Part shown: positions 11,851 to 23,808 of the stretch, piece by piece
How the letters are laid out: each line of letters starts with the position of its first letter
How positions within the stretch are numbered: position 1 is the first letter of the stretch
Assembly (NCBI GenBank): GCA_017311185.1
Contig: JAESUZ010002601.1
Span: 62,001-126,000 of the forward strand
DNA length: 64,000 bases
Reading direction: 5' to 3'
Source of the DNA: Proteles cristata cristata
Taxonomy: Eukaryota; Chordata; Mammalia; Carnivora; Hyaenidae
Position numbers and translations under genes: made by a program
The notes under the pieces: generated by a model
What the model saw: the letters and a program-made list of their open reading frames with translations, nothing else
Told to the model about the DNA's origin: nothing
The model's database searches: none

Positions 11851-13172
11851 TCAAGAGTTTGTTTTTGTGTATGGTTAAAAAAACACAAAGATTACCGAGA
11901 AAAAGAAAGAGCATGTTAGAAAGGATATTGGAAAACAAATACTCCCAGACACTGCAATGAAAGAATAAAGAGTTATAATCTTTCTAGAATGAAGCTAGGC
12001 GATGCAATACTTATCAAAATTTAAAATGCACTTTCCTTTTGACCTTTAGAGTTATTACCTAAGTTAAGCAAAAATGTGTATGTAAGAATGTTCACTGAAA
12101 AAGCACATAGAGTAACAACAGCTGGATACTACTTATATACATTAATAAGGCACTTACTTAAAGAAATTAGAGTTCCTTCATATGATAGAACATTTATAAA
12201 GCATTTAAAATTGAAGTGGATTATGTATTGTGACACAAACATGATGTGGCTTCACTTAAGCAAAGTAAATAGATAAATATCATCTTCGGGCATCTATAAA
12301 TGCATATGCATGAAATAGCTCCAAAATGTAATAAAATTTTTTTATGGTATTTAACTCAAGGGATTAAAATTAGAGTGCAATTCAGGGAAGAACGATCACT
12401 CACTATTAAAACATTTGCATGACTCTTAGAATTCTCAGTGTTTGTCAATTTCTAAATTAATTAACCCATAAATAGATTCAGAAAATATTTGTCCAATGAC
12501 TTCTTTTTAGGTGGCACGAGAGAGAAAATGAGGAATATAAGTGACATCACTGTTGTGTTAGTGAAGTTAGGATGTTTCTGGAAAAGACAGGTAAACTCAG
12601 AAACAAGAAAATGGCATACAGAAGAGAAAGAAAACAATGATTTCAGAACTTGTTTGGCTTTGAAAGAAGTCATGCAGTTAGGATAGCAGCGTTTAAAAAA
12701 AAAAAACTAAATTAACAGAGATTTGTTTGACTTTGTTGCATTTGGTGAAAGATACACACAAAACACCAGAGAGGAGATTTGAGGCTGTAGTGATATTGTT
12801 ATGTCCACAAGAAACTAGACTAGAGCCCAAGACGAGTGTGTAATAATTTGCACGAAGGACATTGATGTGGATTTGTTCTATGAATAAACCTAAAATATAT
12901 TGCTCAGATGAAGAATTTACATATTATGGAATAGTTTGCATTATCAGTGTTTTCTGTCTAAATACAGAAAAGCGCTGATGCATCAATCTGTGACTGATTT
13001 ATTTTTACATCAGCTCATCTGCCTTGTCCCTCCATTACATGGTTCTCTGCATTTTCCAGATGAATGGCGTCAGTGCCTTATGATAGCAAGAATTTAGGAC
13101 AAGAAATTATTTAGAATAGAGTGTATTTCAATTGCAGCAAAAGAAGCAAATTTTCCCTTATTTCAATTTTGA
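11851..13172. other. unassigned intergenic DNA with weak LINE-like stretch
   Basis: Around 12,050-12,310 the phrases 'tgtaagaatgttcactg' and 'gctggatactac' faintly resemble an old LINE-1 3' end, but I cannot secure it. The rest, including a 70-codon frame at 12,461-12,673, shows nothing recognisable. Confidence 0.4.
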
Positions 13173-13390
13173 AGGATGCATGGGTAGCTCAGCTGCTTGT
13201 GTCCAACTTTGGCTCAGGTCATGATCCCCCCCATTTGTAGGCTTGAGCCCTTGCGGCCGGCTCCATAATGACAGCTCAGAGCCTGGAGCCTGCTTCAAAT
13301 TCCATTGTCTCCCTCTCTCTCATCCCCTCCCTTGCTACCTCTCTGTCTCTCTCTCTTTCAAAATAAAATAAATCAACATTAAAAAATTAA
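13173..13390 (+). mobile_element. CanSINE, diverged
   Basis: The head is degraded ('gcatgggtagctcagctgct') and the B box reads 'aggcttgagcccttgcgg'. The CT-rich block and an AAATAAAATAAATC tail remain. Flanks share only 'attttgaa'/'aatttgaa', so the duplication has decayed. An older copy. Confidence 0.9.
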
Positions 13391-14389
13391 ATTTGAAAAC
13401 CTTGGGTCTTAGTACATTAGTGAATTGTTGGAGTCAAGGGTTTATTCAGCTTATGCATGTTGAAAGGCCAAGGTAAGGGAGAATATTCTTCTCATAAGAA
13501 GAGAAACAAGGCTTTGAAAACGATTTACAGCAGTAAAGATCATGTGATGTGATATGGAAAAACTAAACTGGACACTATTTTTCAATAACATTTTCAGAAT
13601 TACTAAAAATACAGTCCTTTACATTCAGTCTCTCTGTGTGACTCTGACTCCATCTCAGTCTCTGTCTCTTTCTCCCTCTATCTCTATCTCTATATCTGTC
13701 ATTCTCCATCTGTTTCTCTCTCTGTACATCCCTGGAATTTAAAATCTCAAATGAGAAAGGTTATCTAAAGAGCAGCTAGCTTTAGGAGTCTAATGTAAAC
13801 ACTTCTGGAACTTTTATTTCAAAAATACTTCTAAGTGGTTTAGAGGATATTGGAGAACACTTCTTTTCCATTGAAAAATTATGCTTACCTTTCAAACCAA
13901 GTTGTTTTCTCTAATATGACAGTTGTCTTCGTTAGCTTTAATACCAAATAAGATTTATTACTTACATCAAATAATAAAAATCATTTGCCCCTCCTAAGCA
14001 TCTTTGTAAGAGTTACAAATAATTTCACTTGTTTGATAAATGAAAATGCAAAAGGTAAGAACAAGAGAACCCGTAAAAACAGCTACAAGAAGTAGGGGAG
14101 TTATGTTTTTCATATCGTGTGTCTGAAGATGATTTCTGTTAGAACTCTAACAGACGCTCATGCTGTCAAGACTGGCCAGGTTGCAATTCACCTAGGTCTT
14201 CCCTGATGGCCTTCTGATACTTGACATATCTGCAATCACTCTATCCTTGTTTAGTGGAAGATAGCTAAGAACAATTCTTGGGTTATCCCTCAGCAGAGTT
14301 TAGTTCAACCTTCCGAACACCATGCAGTATTATGCTTTAGGAGACTTGCAGAAAGTTAATACTACTTAACTCCTAAATTTCCCTCATAG
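13391..14389. other. unassigned DNA with pyrimidine-rich tract
   Basis: A TC-rich stretch (tctctgtctctttctccctc and similar) lies at about 13,627-13,735. No gene or known repeat is visible in the remainder. Confidence 0.5.
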
Positions 14390-14400
14390 AAAGTACCTTA

Positions 14401-14610
14401 GGGGCACCTGGGTGGCTTAGTCGGTTAAACGTCCGACTTTCGCTTAGGTCATGATCTCACAGTTCGTGGGTTCTAGCCCCGCATCGGGCTCTGTGCTGAC
14501 TGCCAGCGCGGAGCCTGGAGCCTGTTTCAGTCTGTGACTCCCTCTCTCTGACCCTCCCCTGCTCACCCTGTCTCTCTCTCTCTCCTAGAAATAAATAAAA
14601 ATATTTAAAA
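14401..14610 (+). mobile_element. CanSINE, full length
   Basis: It starts GGGGCACCTGGGTGGCTTAG and continues 'gtccgactttcgcttaggtc', the same subtype as the copies at 2,477 and 43,889. The flanks are AAAGTACCTTA (14,390-14,400) and AAATACCTTA (14,611-14,620), a slightly decayed target duplication. Confidence 0.95.
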
Positions 14611-14620
14611 AAATACCTTA

Positions 14621-15816
14621 AAGATGGGGCATTTTATCTCCACACCACTTTGGAAAAGTGAACTGTAACATTCATGCCATAAATTCACTAGATGAATAGT
14701 TGTATTAATAATCAATAGAAGACTCCATGTTTCCATAACCCCCCAACATGAAAGTGCTTTTATAGAAAGTCGATATGAATGATACATTTTATAGCGTGCT
14801 GCCTCAATTGGTTGAATGGCTTATCTCATTATTAAAATCTTTAAATGTGCAAAATCTGCCCTTATTTTCTATCCTGGTATTAAAATCAAAACTTTATAAG
14901 TTGGAGGACTTCATTACATATGAGAAAAATGAGTGCTCCTTTCCATGACTTTAAGTGGAAAAAATTCACAAAAAAATATTGTGGTTAAGAATTTATATGT
15001 ATCCAAGCACCAAATTCTAGAATTATAATTCCTATAAAAGTGTCCTTAATAACAATTTATGTATAGTTATTTCATATAGAGTTGGCTTTCTAAATCATAG
15101 GCATTTGCTGTGTGTGCAGCGTCATCAAGTTTATAACTATACCGGGAGCACTATTTTCAACATCTTAACTTTAGTATGTCTGCATTATTAAACATCATTG
15201 CATGGCTTTAAATATGCAATGACCCAAACTTAGAATGATTCCTCTTTTGTCCATATTCCAAACCAGTTCTTCCTAATACGGCTCTAAACGGTCCTTTATT
15301 AAGGACTCAGAAATAGTCAGACAAGGATGATAAGTACCCAACACAAAGTTCAAATCACTACAAATCATAACATGGTCCTATTACAGGCCGTGCAACCCAA
15401 AGTCTACCCATCTTACTCTGAGATGGTTTTCAAGAGTTAAATGAATGACCTTATTTTCCCTGTGCTTGTACTCATGAGGACAATTGTTATTTTAAAAAAA
15501 AGGAAAAATGATGAAGCTGACATTCATTACACATTCCCATATAGGATTTAATGGCAAAGTAGGGATTCTTTCCATTTATTTATACAGTAGGTACATTTCA
15601 AGCAAATTTCACATGCATCCTAATTTAGAAGGATATGAATATATTTAGCTATAATAATCAGTAGCACCTGATCTAAAATTGTCCAAGATTTGTAAGACAG
15701 ACATGAACAGATGAGATGTCCTTTGTTATTTTCATCTTATTCTGTAAATGGCAGGTTTAACCATCCAGTTTTCCAAATCAAATCCTAGCGATCCATCCAT
15801 TTCTTATTCTATCTAC

Positions 15817-15818
<2 letters not shown>
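14621..15818. other. unassigned AT-rich intergenic DNA
   Basis: No gene, RNA or repeat family recognised. No open frame longer than about 60 codons. Confidence 0.5.

Positions 15819-15862
<44 letters not shown>
15819..15862. repeat. compound (CG)n(CA)n microsatellite
   Basis: A short (CG)n run at 15,819-15,827 passes directly into an uninterrupted (CA)n run to about 15,862. Both dinucleotides alternate purine and pyrimidine, a pattern compatible with left-handed DNA in vitro. Length variation between individuals is likely. Confidence 0.97.
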
Positions 15863-15865
<3 letters not shown>

Positions 15866-16751
15866 CCCATTTTATCACCAAGTGAAAAACAGGGAAACAT
15901 GAATTCCCTTGAAACAGGTAATGACTGTCGATGATGAAAACTCTTACAAAGGGCCACACAGGGTGGGAAACACCACCACAGCCTTTTCCCTAGGGGTAGA
16001 AAATGTCACTGGGCATTTGGTCCCCAGATCATCAATTTCCTTTCATAATTCAAACTGCGTGGATTCTTTACCTTCTGAACATTCCCTGACATGGTAGGGA
16101 TGATTAACTGCAACATGGTCCCTAGACTTCTTAAATGCTCCTTAAGAAAGTGATATGAAAGCCAATTTGCAAGGACAGATTTTACTAACACACCTAGGCT
16201 CTAGATGTGCCTAAATTTTTTTTTCTAAAAAGTCAATCTATCTCCTAAATCCCTCTCCTTTTCCATGCCCCCTACCATACTATTAGCACATGTCTTTGTC
16301 CCTCCTCCTCCTTTAGAATATTACTACAGATTCTCCTAACATTTTGATGTGGCTCATATGAAATGGTTGTGTAGCTATCTAGAGAAAAATTAATTCTTTC
16401 AGAAGCTACTATGAACTTATCATGCTCAGCACCTCTTCAGGGAAAGATTCACTTACTAGATGAATACTCCCATAAGCTGATATTTCAAGGTCCGATGATC
16501 TACTTGTGTGGAATCAAGTATGCACCAAAAAGAGAGGGAAAGGGAGGGAGAACCTGGTACAAAGATAAGGAATTACTAGAGTGAGAGTTAATTAAAAGAA
16601 TCGTAATGAATTTTACTACATCGCATCCTATGTGGTTTGAGACTTAAGTATCCTCCTCCATTTCCCCTAAGAGATGATGCAGAGAATGTTGCTTTGCAAA
16701 CTCCGACTCTCACTCCATGGATAGAGCGATGATATAGATGCAAGAGTCCAT
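15863..16751. other. unassigned intergenic DNA
   Basis: Nothing recognisable. Two overlapping open frames of about 60 codons on opposite strands (15,909-16,097 and 16,006-16,191) lack protein features. Confidence 0.5.
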
Positions 16752-16925
16752 GGGTTCTCAGATGCTGGTAGTCATCAGCACCTCCTCAAGGGCACAATAA
16801 AACACATATGCTGAGCCCAACCTCGAGAGTCAGATTCGATAGGTCTAAAGTGGAGCTTAAGAATTTTCATTTTTAATACACATCTAGCAGCTGGTATTGC
16901 TGGTGGGACAGAACACTTAGAGGAC
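16752..16925 (+). mobile_element. MER5-like hAT (Charlie) element
   Basis: The order 'ggttctcagatgctggtagt', 'agcacctcctcaagg', 'tgctgagcccaacctcgaga', 'cagattcgataggtctaaag' and 'cattttt..acatctagcagctgg' matches the MER5A/B type of non-autonomous hAT-Charlie transposon. Length fits the usual size below 190 bp. It has no coding capacity. Confidence 0.75.
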
Positions 16926-17196
16926 CCGTTTAACCCACATTAATTTGATCCTATTAAAGAACTCATCTTACTTTGGTTCCAACCTCAGGTTCCTACAGAG
17001 CTCCTCAACTTCCTGCGGAGCTATGGAGGGCAATGTTTTATCTCAGCAAGAGGAAATCCAAGGAAAGCATCATATTAGTTATTGCTTCACTTTACAGGTG
17101 ACCTCAAGAGCAATACAGTCCAAAACGTGGTACTTCCTAGGAGATAGAGAGTAAAAGCCAAACTTAAGAACTGATGAGAAATAAAACTCTAAGTTT

Positions 17197-17199
<3 letters not shown>

Positions 17200-17233
<34 letters not shown>
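17200..17233. repeat. (CA)n microsatellite
   Basis: Seventeen uninterrupted CA units. It is a probable length-variable marker. Read on minus, it creates a poly-Val-Cys run in a chance open frame at 17,079-17,342. Confidence 0.98.
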
Positions 17234-17234
<1 letters not shown>

Positions 17235-18120
17235 ATTCATATCACTTTTGTCCTCCCTATGAGGAAAAGTAAAGAGACTCAAAATTACTTTACCTTCTTG
17301 AAGTTTTCTGTATTCACTTGGATTTGAATGATCAGTTCTCATGAGATATTCTAAATAAAAGAAAGATGGTCATCTTCTAGGCTTTCATCTATGAAGGTGG
17401 CTGCACCATTCTAACTTCCTAACCAGACACTGGGTTATCATCATAAGATATGATATCAGTTTCTCCATTCCATAAGCTTAAAAGCTTCTTACCAATGCAA
17501 CTTGATAAAATTAGATGACCAGTTTCATTTGGCACTTAGAGGTACATTTTCCTCTGTTTCCTTTGTCCCACCCTTATTATCTTTCTTCTTTATGTCCTTC
17601 AATTCTTGAGTAAATTTACCCAGCACTCACTCACTCCTATGGACTGAGTTAGACAGTAAGGCTCTGACATTTGATGGACTTTATGGGATACTCTGGCAGT
17701 CCAGGAATGATATTGGACAACATCGTTAGGATACAAGTGTTCAAAAAATATATGCCAGATACCTAATGAAAACTAATGTGAATGAGGACAAGAGGAAAAC
17801 CTGGAGCTATAATCTGCTTCTGCCTTGGTCACCTAGAAGGTGGACCTATCATTAATTCAATAGAGAATTTGAGGCATGAGAATTAATACCACTACTGCTG
17901 GGAGCCGCACCAGCCTCTCTGGATGGCAGTCACAGTGAGGAAATGGCAGTGTTTGCACGGTTCCTGCCACGAGAAACAAAAACTGGTATCTTTTTCTGCT
18001 ACTACTGGCTCATGTTGGAAATAAACCTGTTGGTATTGACCAGGCCTCACAATATTCCATATCAGACTGATAATCTGAACACAGATGCCTCATAAGGAAA
18101 AGCATATTCCTGCTTTTTCA
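17234..18120. other. unassigned intergenic DNA
   Basis: No recognised family. The phrase 'ctgctgggagccgcaccagc' (17,896-17,915) resembles 'ctgctggagccagcctccg' at 18,929-18,947 and may mark an end of the LTR-like element discussed at 18,121. Confidence 0.4.
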
Positions 18121-18950
18121 AAAGATTTTAGATGAAAGCTCTGTGGATTGTCAAAAGTCTCTTTCTATGGGCCTTGCAGATGCAAAACTTAGATGATAAA
18201 GGGGGTTAAGAACACAGAGTTACAATTGAGCCTGGCCCCAAGACAAAGAGCCTAATTTAGAGTTAAGGAACATATAAGGGCAGAACTTAGGTTAATACTT
18301 ACACCTTTTCTAACTGGTGATGTATGGCAGTCCCTTCCCTAAGGCCTGCTTTCTGCAAACACCCTCCCTTACACTGGCAGCTGGGATGAAGATAGATAAG
18401 AGTAGCTAAAACATAACCCAAAAACAAAGGCCGACACACTTAAGGCCTCCATGGTGTTTACACATTCAGCAACAAGTCAAAAAGGTGTCCACAACTTATT
18501 AACCAGTTCAAAAACATTCGTCCTCTTGAGAGCCAGACAAAATGACTCCTAGCCTATCTATATACAATGTAACCTATGACCTAATCTTAGTATTATTAAC
18601 TTAGAACAAATATGTATGTCATCCTGTTTTTCACTAAGAACATCCTGTTATCTCCTTAGTTGTAAGATTAACTCAACCTCACTATGATTGGGGTAATTCT
18701 GCAAGAATATTTCCGAAAAACTAGTTCTTGTAGACTTTTCAAAGTATCTTATCACAAAGAGCTTTCCATTGTAAATTCCATTTTCTGGTGTCATGTTAAT
18801 GTTTGACCTAAAAATAAGACACCAAAACAGACAGGACAGAGATGCCTGCCTGGTGACCAGAAAGAATCTCGGGGCTCTCTCACTCTCTCGCGCACAGACA
18901 CTGTCCATCCTTCAGGGACCCCAGGACCTGCTGGAGCCAGCCTCCGACAC
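18121..18950 (+). mobile_element. possible ERV LTR, family unknown
   Basis: The 3' part (18,840-18,950) has the look of an LTR U5 region: 'gtgaccagaaagaatctcgg', a CT-rich run with CGCG, then 'cttcagggaccccaggacct' and a terminal CCGACA. Upstream lies mixed sequence with 'cctggccccaagacaaagag' and a near-polyA-signal (aaaaataagac). I found no certain 5' TG end or target duplication, and no gag or pol sequence follows. If real, it is a solo LTR. A unique GC-richer segment is the alternative. Confidence 0.35.
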
Positions 18951-19555
18951 TCTACTTTTGTCAAAATGGCTTAACCACTTGATCCATGCAACACTTGGTC
19001 AGGTATTTAAAACTACAACCCATAAACAATTTCACTGCTGCATGACATTCCTGAAAATTGCTTTTTAGAAACAGTATTTCCTCTGAGCCAAGAGCTCCCT
19101 TTTTTGAATAGATTGCTCACCTGGGCAAAGAGGTTGCTTATCAGGCAGTAGTTTACCACGGTTCATTTTAAACCACTACCCCGGCCCCCATATGTATCCA
19201 TCAATTCTAAACTATCAGGCCATTACCTTTATCCAGTTTTGATCAGTTTCCCACCTTTCAGTCAATATCTTTCTCCAAACTGTCCATTCTGGAATCTTAC
19301 AGAGATTCTGCCAAAGCAGTGCTCTGTTACTGCATTCGGTGCCATAAACAGCTTTGCCTGATCAAAGGCTTTCCTGGCTGTTTGTTAGGTGAGAGGATTT
19401 GACAGTCAACATGAAGAGAAAGAGTATTAATGCTGAACACATTGATTTTGAAGGGCCCATACAATATTCCAGCAAACGTTCCCATTCCCAAGTATCATTT
19501 GGAAATCTTGATTTTTCACAAAGATAATTTCAACTTTAGCAAAAATTCAAATAAT
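18951..19555. other. unassigned intergenic DNA
   Basis: No recognisable gene or repeat. The open frame running 18,793-19,068 crosses the LTR-like boundary and has no known motif. Confidence 0.45.
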
Positions 19556-19985
19556 AATAGCTAACATTTAGTGAGAAATTACTACCTTTCAGGTGCTCTC
19601 TTAGGTTTTTACATGTGTTAATATTCAGAACAACTCTTTGATGTAAGTGTGCTTATACCTGTTTTACCAATGGATAAGATTAAAGGGGCACGTGAGTGGC
19701 TCAGTCGATTAGGCCTCCAACTTCGGCTCAGGTCATGATGTCACAGTTCGTGAGTTTGAGCCCCACATTGAGCTCTGTGCTGATAGCTGGGAGCCTGTAG
19801 CTTGCTTTGGATTCTGTCTCCTTCTCTCTCTGCCCTTCCTTGCTCACACTTTGTACCTCAGTCTCTTAAGAAAAAATAAAAATTAAAACAAAAAGATTAA
19901 ACCACAATGGTTTAATAACTGGCCCAAGGACACAAAACTAGTTAGCATTTCTGACAACTCTACTATGTTGTCTTTTTCTGAGTGA
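19556..19985 (-). mobile_element. MIR, reversed, split by a CanSINE
   Basis: The left part 'taatagctaacatttagtga', 'aggtgctctcttagg' and 'ttttaccaatggataagat' continues after the CanSINE as 'ggtttaataactggcccaag', 'gacacaaaactagttagc'. Together they give the reversed MIR order ending at the tRNA-like head. The interruption is the CanSINE at 19,685-19,892. Confidence 0.85.
19685..19892 (+). mobile_element. CanSINE inside MIR
   Basis: It starts GGGGCACGTGAGTGGCTCAGTC, has B box 'gtgagtttgagccccac' and tail 'aagaaaaaataaaaattaaa'. AAGATTAAA flanks it on both sides (19,676-19,684 and about 19,893-19,901). Confidence 0.94.
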
Positions 19986-21718
19986 TTTGTTTCTCTTTTA
20001 TTTCAAAACAGTCCACCTTCACATACATATATATTATAGTATTTGCCTAGTAGCATCCAAAATATCATTAAAATATAGTTTTATTGTGTACATTTATTAT
20101 CGGATTTATTTTTCCAATAATTTTATACAAAATTATATTGCCCCAAGTCATCCTTGAGTTCTTGCATTTTATTAACCCACTGACCATAATCTGCTTTCAA
20201 AAGTTCATCTATTCCATTCATTATGAAAACATTCTCTTGTATCACTATTAAGTTTGACATTTGAATTTAAAATGTCAATAAATGCAGAGACAAGAGCCTG
20301 TGAGCAATCAGAACATGCCCTTTATTTTATTTAAAAGTAATCGGAATATTGTCACTTTGAGGTTCTGTTAACATTTTGTAAAACAACAAATAAAAACCTT
20401 TAAGGGCAATAATACACAAAAAAATAATGTGAGCACCGACAGTTTTGTCTCATGGCAACTATTCATATCATGACCACATAATGCTCATAAAACTTAATAC
20501 TGCAAATATTTTTGGTAATTATTAAGCAAACTAAATGACAGGTGTTAAGCATATAGAAGCTGTGTATAAAAATCAAATAAATTAATACCCTCAAAATGTA
20601 ATAATGATGGAGGAACATACGAATGCAATAGTCTTTTTTTCCCAAATAAAGTGTATCAGTAATGATCTTCCCTAAAATCTATCTTCTGTGTCTCCAAAGA
20701 AATCAGCTTAATTATGTTGTCTTTTGCCTGACATAGACTTCGGTCATTCAATTCCATTTGCTTGGATCGATAAGGCTCCAAATTACCATTCTTATCTGTT
20801 TGCTTTGTTTGGGTCATTGCATAATTTTCTTTATGATTTTAAAAATGGATCAGATTACCAAAACTTCAAGCCAATGCTTTTTCGCCAATCTTTTTGACAG
20901 TTTTGTATTCAAACTTCCTATTCCTAGTTTCGGATGCCAGCAAACATCTTAATGCTGAGATCGCTTATAATTATAATGCTTATTAGTATTTTGTACTAAT
21001 ATCCCTTTCATCTGAAGAGTTTTAGGTACTTTATAATCACCATGTAAGCTTCAAGTCAAAGACTCCAGCTGAGATCAAGAGGGAGCTGAAGAATAATATC
21101 TATCAGCATCTGAAGGAGGATTTAAGTTAGGAAAAATAAATTGCCATCTTTTGACAGCATTAACACCTGCTCCTTGTATATCTGATTATTGATGTTCACA
21201 TCCACAGGTAGTCAGGATTACATGGTGTTTTATCCTGGAACAGCAAACTCTTATGCTTAAGAAGTTAGCGCTGCTCTACCTCAAGACATAAACCTCACTT
21301 ATGGCATTGCTTGATCCACAATGCCATATTTTATTCCAAAAATTTTAAATAAATATGATTTGATTCCAAGAGCAGTCAAAAAGCCATCAAAAACAGCATA
21401 ACATAATACAGGCTTTTAAAAAATTTAATTGTGTTTATGATAAATATCGAGAAAATACAAACTAAATAAGTATAAAACAAAAATTGGACTAACAACACAA
21501 AAAAGAAATAATCTCTGCTAATATATTTCTGTGATATATTATAGATGCATCTATACACATTAATACACATACTTCTTTAATATAAATAAAATAGTCTGTA
21601 TGCTTTTAAGCCTGGTTTTTAGCTCCTTTAATACATTAATGATACTATTAACAGTACTATTTGATTTTTCTCCATGTATTGACTCTTCTTCTTTCTCTTT
21701 CATCTGCCATGGGGTCCA
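19986..21718. other. unassigned AT-rich DNA
   Basis: No repeat family recognised. If the island at 21,719-21,883 is a gene remnant, the lower-coordinate part of this block would be its 3' flank. No clear poly-T (reversed poly-A) boundary was found. Confidence 0.45.
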
Positions 21719-21883
21719 TCACATTCTCATCACTGAAACCAAGTTTCTTTCAAGTGCCCTGTAGAGATCAATAATATCTTCCAAAGTTATAAGGTCCAAA
21801 TCCTGGTAAATGTTACCTTCCTTGGAAAAGATGTCTTTGCCGTTAAAGTTAAGGTAATAATCTTGAGATGGAATATTTATCCT
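21719..21883 (-). pseudogene. coding-like island, unidentified gene remnant
   Basis: Read on minus from 21,883, a 54-codon open frame runs without a stop until TGA at 21,719-21,721. Its composition is protein-like, with mixed charged, aromatic and aliphatic residues such as the segment NIYQDLDLITLEDIIDLYRA. Just before the stop a frame change would continue as DENVMDPMADERER, with more acidic and basic residues. A stop codon lies immediately upstream where the MLT1-like LTR begins (21,884). It has no start codon or splice evidence, and I do not recognise the protein. It could be the end of a decayed retrocopy, a transposon-derived fragment or chance. Confidence 0.35.
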
Positions 21884-22225
21884 GGATTATCCAGGTGGAC
21901 CCTAAATGAACTGGCATGATTTTTTTAAGAGGATAGTAGAAGGAGATCTGATACACACAGACGGGAAGACATGAAGACCCAGGCAGGGATGAGGTGATGT
22001 GGCCACAAGCCAGGAATGTCTGATGCAGTCAGAACCTGGAGAAAGTATGGAACCATATTTCCCTGGAGCCTCCCAAGGAAGGGCAGGGCCAACCAACACC
22101 TTGATTTCAGCCCAGTTAAAATGATTTTGGATTTCTGATCACTAGAACTGTAAGATAATAAATCTGTTTGGTTTTAGGACACCAAGTTTGTGGTAGTTTG
22201 TGACAGCAGCCACGGGAAACGATTG
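21884..22225 (+). mobile_element. MLT1-type MaLR LTR, 3' part
   Basis: It runs from 'ggattatccaggtggaccct' through 'tgatgtggccacaagccag', 'caacaccttgatttcagccc' and 'agaactgtaagataataaat' to 'gtttgtggtagtttgtgaca', the characteristic series of an MLT1 LTR. The 5' part is absent. No internal region follows. Confidence 0.85.
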
Positions 22226-22637
22226 CATGGTTCCAAAATTTTCCCTTCGCGTCTTCCATTACCTACCTATTCAAAACCCAGTCAAGTGACGCAACCTCCT
22301 ACATCCTACAGGCAGACCCACAAGTAGCTGAATACCTGCTGGAAAAAGCCTTCTGTAGAACTGATTATTGTCACTAAAGTCGAGTTCCCTGCCACAACGG
22401 ACCTTCACCATGCCTTAGCCAAGTCATTTTTCTACTGACTCATTGCCCTCACACTGCTCAAGGAGCTTCCATCTTTAACACAACTCTTGTTTTACACTGC
22501 ATTCTTTCTTGTACCAACACAGTCTATAATTCAAGTCCAAAGCAAAGACATTTACAAATAAAAAAATACCACGTAGTCCTCAATTCCTCGTTTCCTATTT
22601 GGTCCTCTTCATCAGTCAAACTTCTATTTCTTCTGTT
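22226..22637. other. unassigned DNA
   Basis: Slightly GC-richer than its surroundings, with 'cctcctacatcctacaggc' and 'gagttccctgccacaacgg'. It might be a decayed L2 but I cannot show it. Confidence 0.35.
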
Positions 22638-22651
22638 TCATTGAAATTTCT

Positions 22652-22871
22652 TTTTTTTTTTTAATATTTTTATTTCTTTCTAGGAGAGAGAGAGAGACAG
22701 CGTGAGCGGGGGAGGGTCAGAGAGAGAGGGAGTCACAGACTCTGAAACAGGTTCCATGCTCTCAGCTGGCAGTCAGCACAGAACCCGACGCGGGGCTCGA
22801 ACCCACGAACCACGAGATCATGACTTAAGCGAAAGTCGGACGCTTAACCGACTAAGCCACCCAGGCGCCCC
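22652..22871 (-). mobile_element. CanSINE, young subtype, reversed
   Basis: It carries 'gcggggctcgaacccacgaa' and 'taagcgaaagtcggacgctt' and ends 'ccacccaggcgcccc'. A T12 run forms the reversed tail. Flanks are TCATTGAAATTTCT (22,638-22,651) and TCATTAAAATTTCT (22,872-22,885). Confidence 0.96.
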
Positions 22872-22885
22872 TCATTAAAATTTCT

Positions 22886-23793
22886 ATTGAAAGTAGAAAT
22901 TCAATGGCATCTCTGCTAAAATTAAAGGCAGACTAAAGCCTTCTCAGTGATGGGGAAATAATTTCTAACAAATCCTTTACATATTTGGCTTAAGTTTAAT
23001 TAAAAGTATAGTTGAATCCAGAGAATACATAGTTTCTCTGTATAGTTTAAGGGGAATGTATGAGGATGTGAAAATAGCAGTGCAATTCCTTTTGGAAAGA
23101 CCATATGTTGTGTTCAATATTTTACATTATTTAGAGAGAAAAGATAAAGAATAAATCCTATATCTATTGTGTACCAGGTGTTTTAAAAAGAAAAACATTT
23201 AAGTATAATCTGTATTATGTTCTATTTGCTACCAAGTGAAGTTCCTGTTTGAGCCTTTTAACTAAAAAAAAGACAAGAAAACTTCCTGTAATGTTCTAAT
23301 GCTTTTTTAAAATAATTCAAGATTCTTGCCTTAAACCATAGATAACTAGTATTTGTTTTAAAGAATTTGTTCATTAGAATATTTATTTTATTTAACACTG
23401 TTTTTTTTCCACTTACTGTTATTATTGCATAGGTGCCAGCACGTGATGTTTTTACATACTCTCCTTATAATAATTAACCTGGGATCTTGACTTGAGAGAG
23501 CTAAGCACAAATAGTGAACTCGTGTAAAAGACCTAATATACACTCTTAAAATTAGAAATACATCTAAGGCTATTGTGGGAGGGAGTTTATTATTTCACAG
23601 ACTAATACATGAACCCATCAAACTACTTTAAAACATAACGCACACACTTCAGCAGAGTTGCACACACTCATTCTTGGTTGCTCTTTTCAAAAGGGCTTAA
23701 ACCACCTATAGAAGTAATTTGAAAAAGCTCTTAATTCAGATTTTACTATAGTAAGGACGTCAGTTACCAACACTTTCCTGCAGGTAGAGATTT
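22886..23793. other. unassigned AT-rich intergenic DNA
   Basis: No gene or repeat family recognised. Confidence 0.5.
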
Positions 23794-23808
23794 AAAAAGA
23801 TTTGAAGG

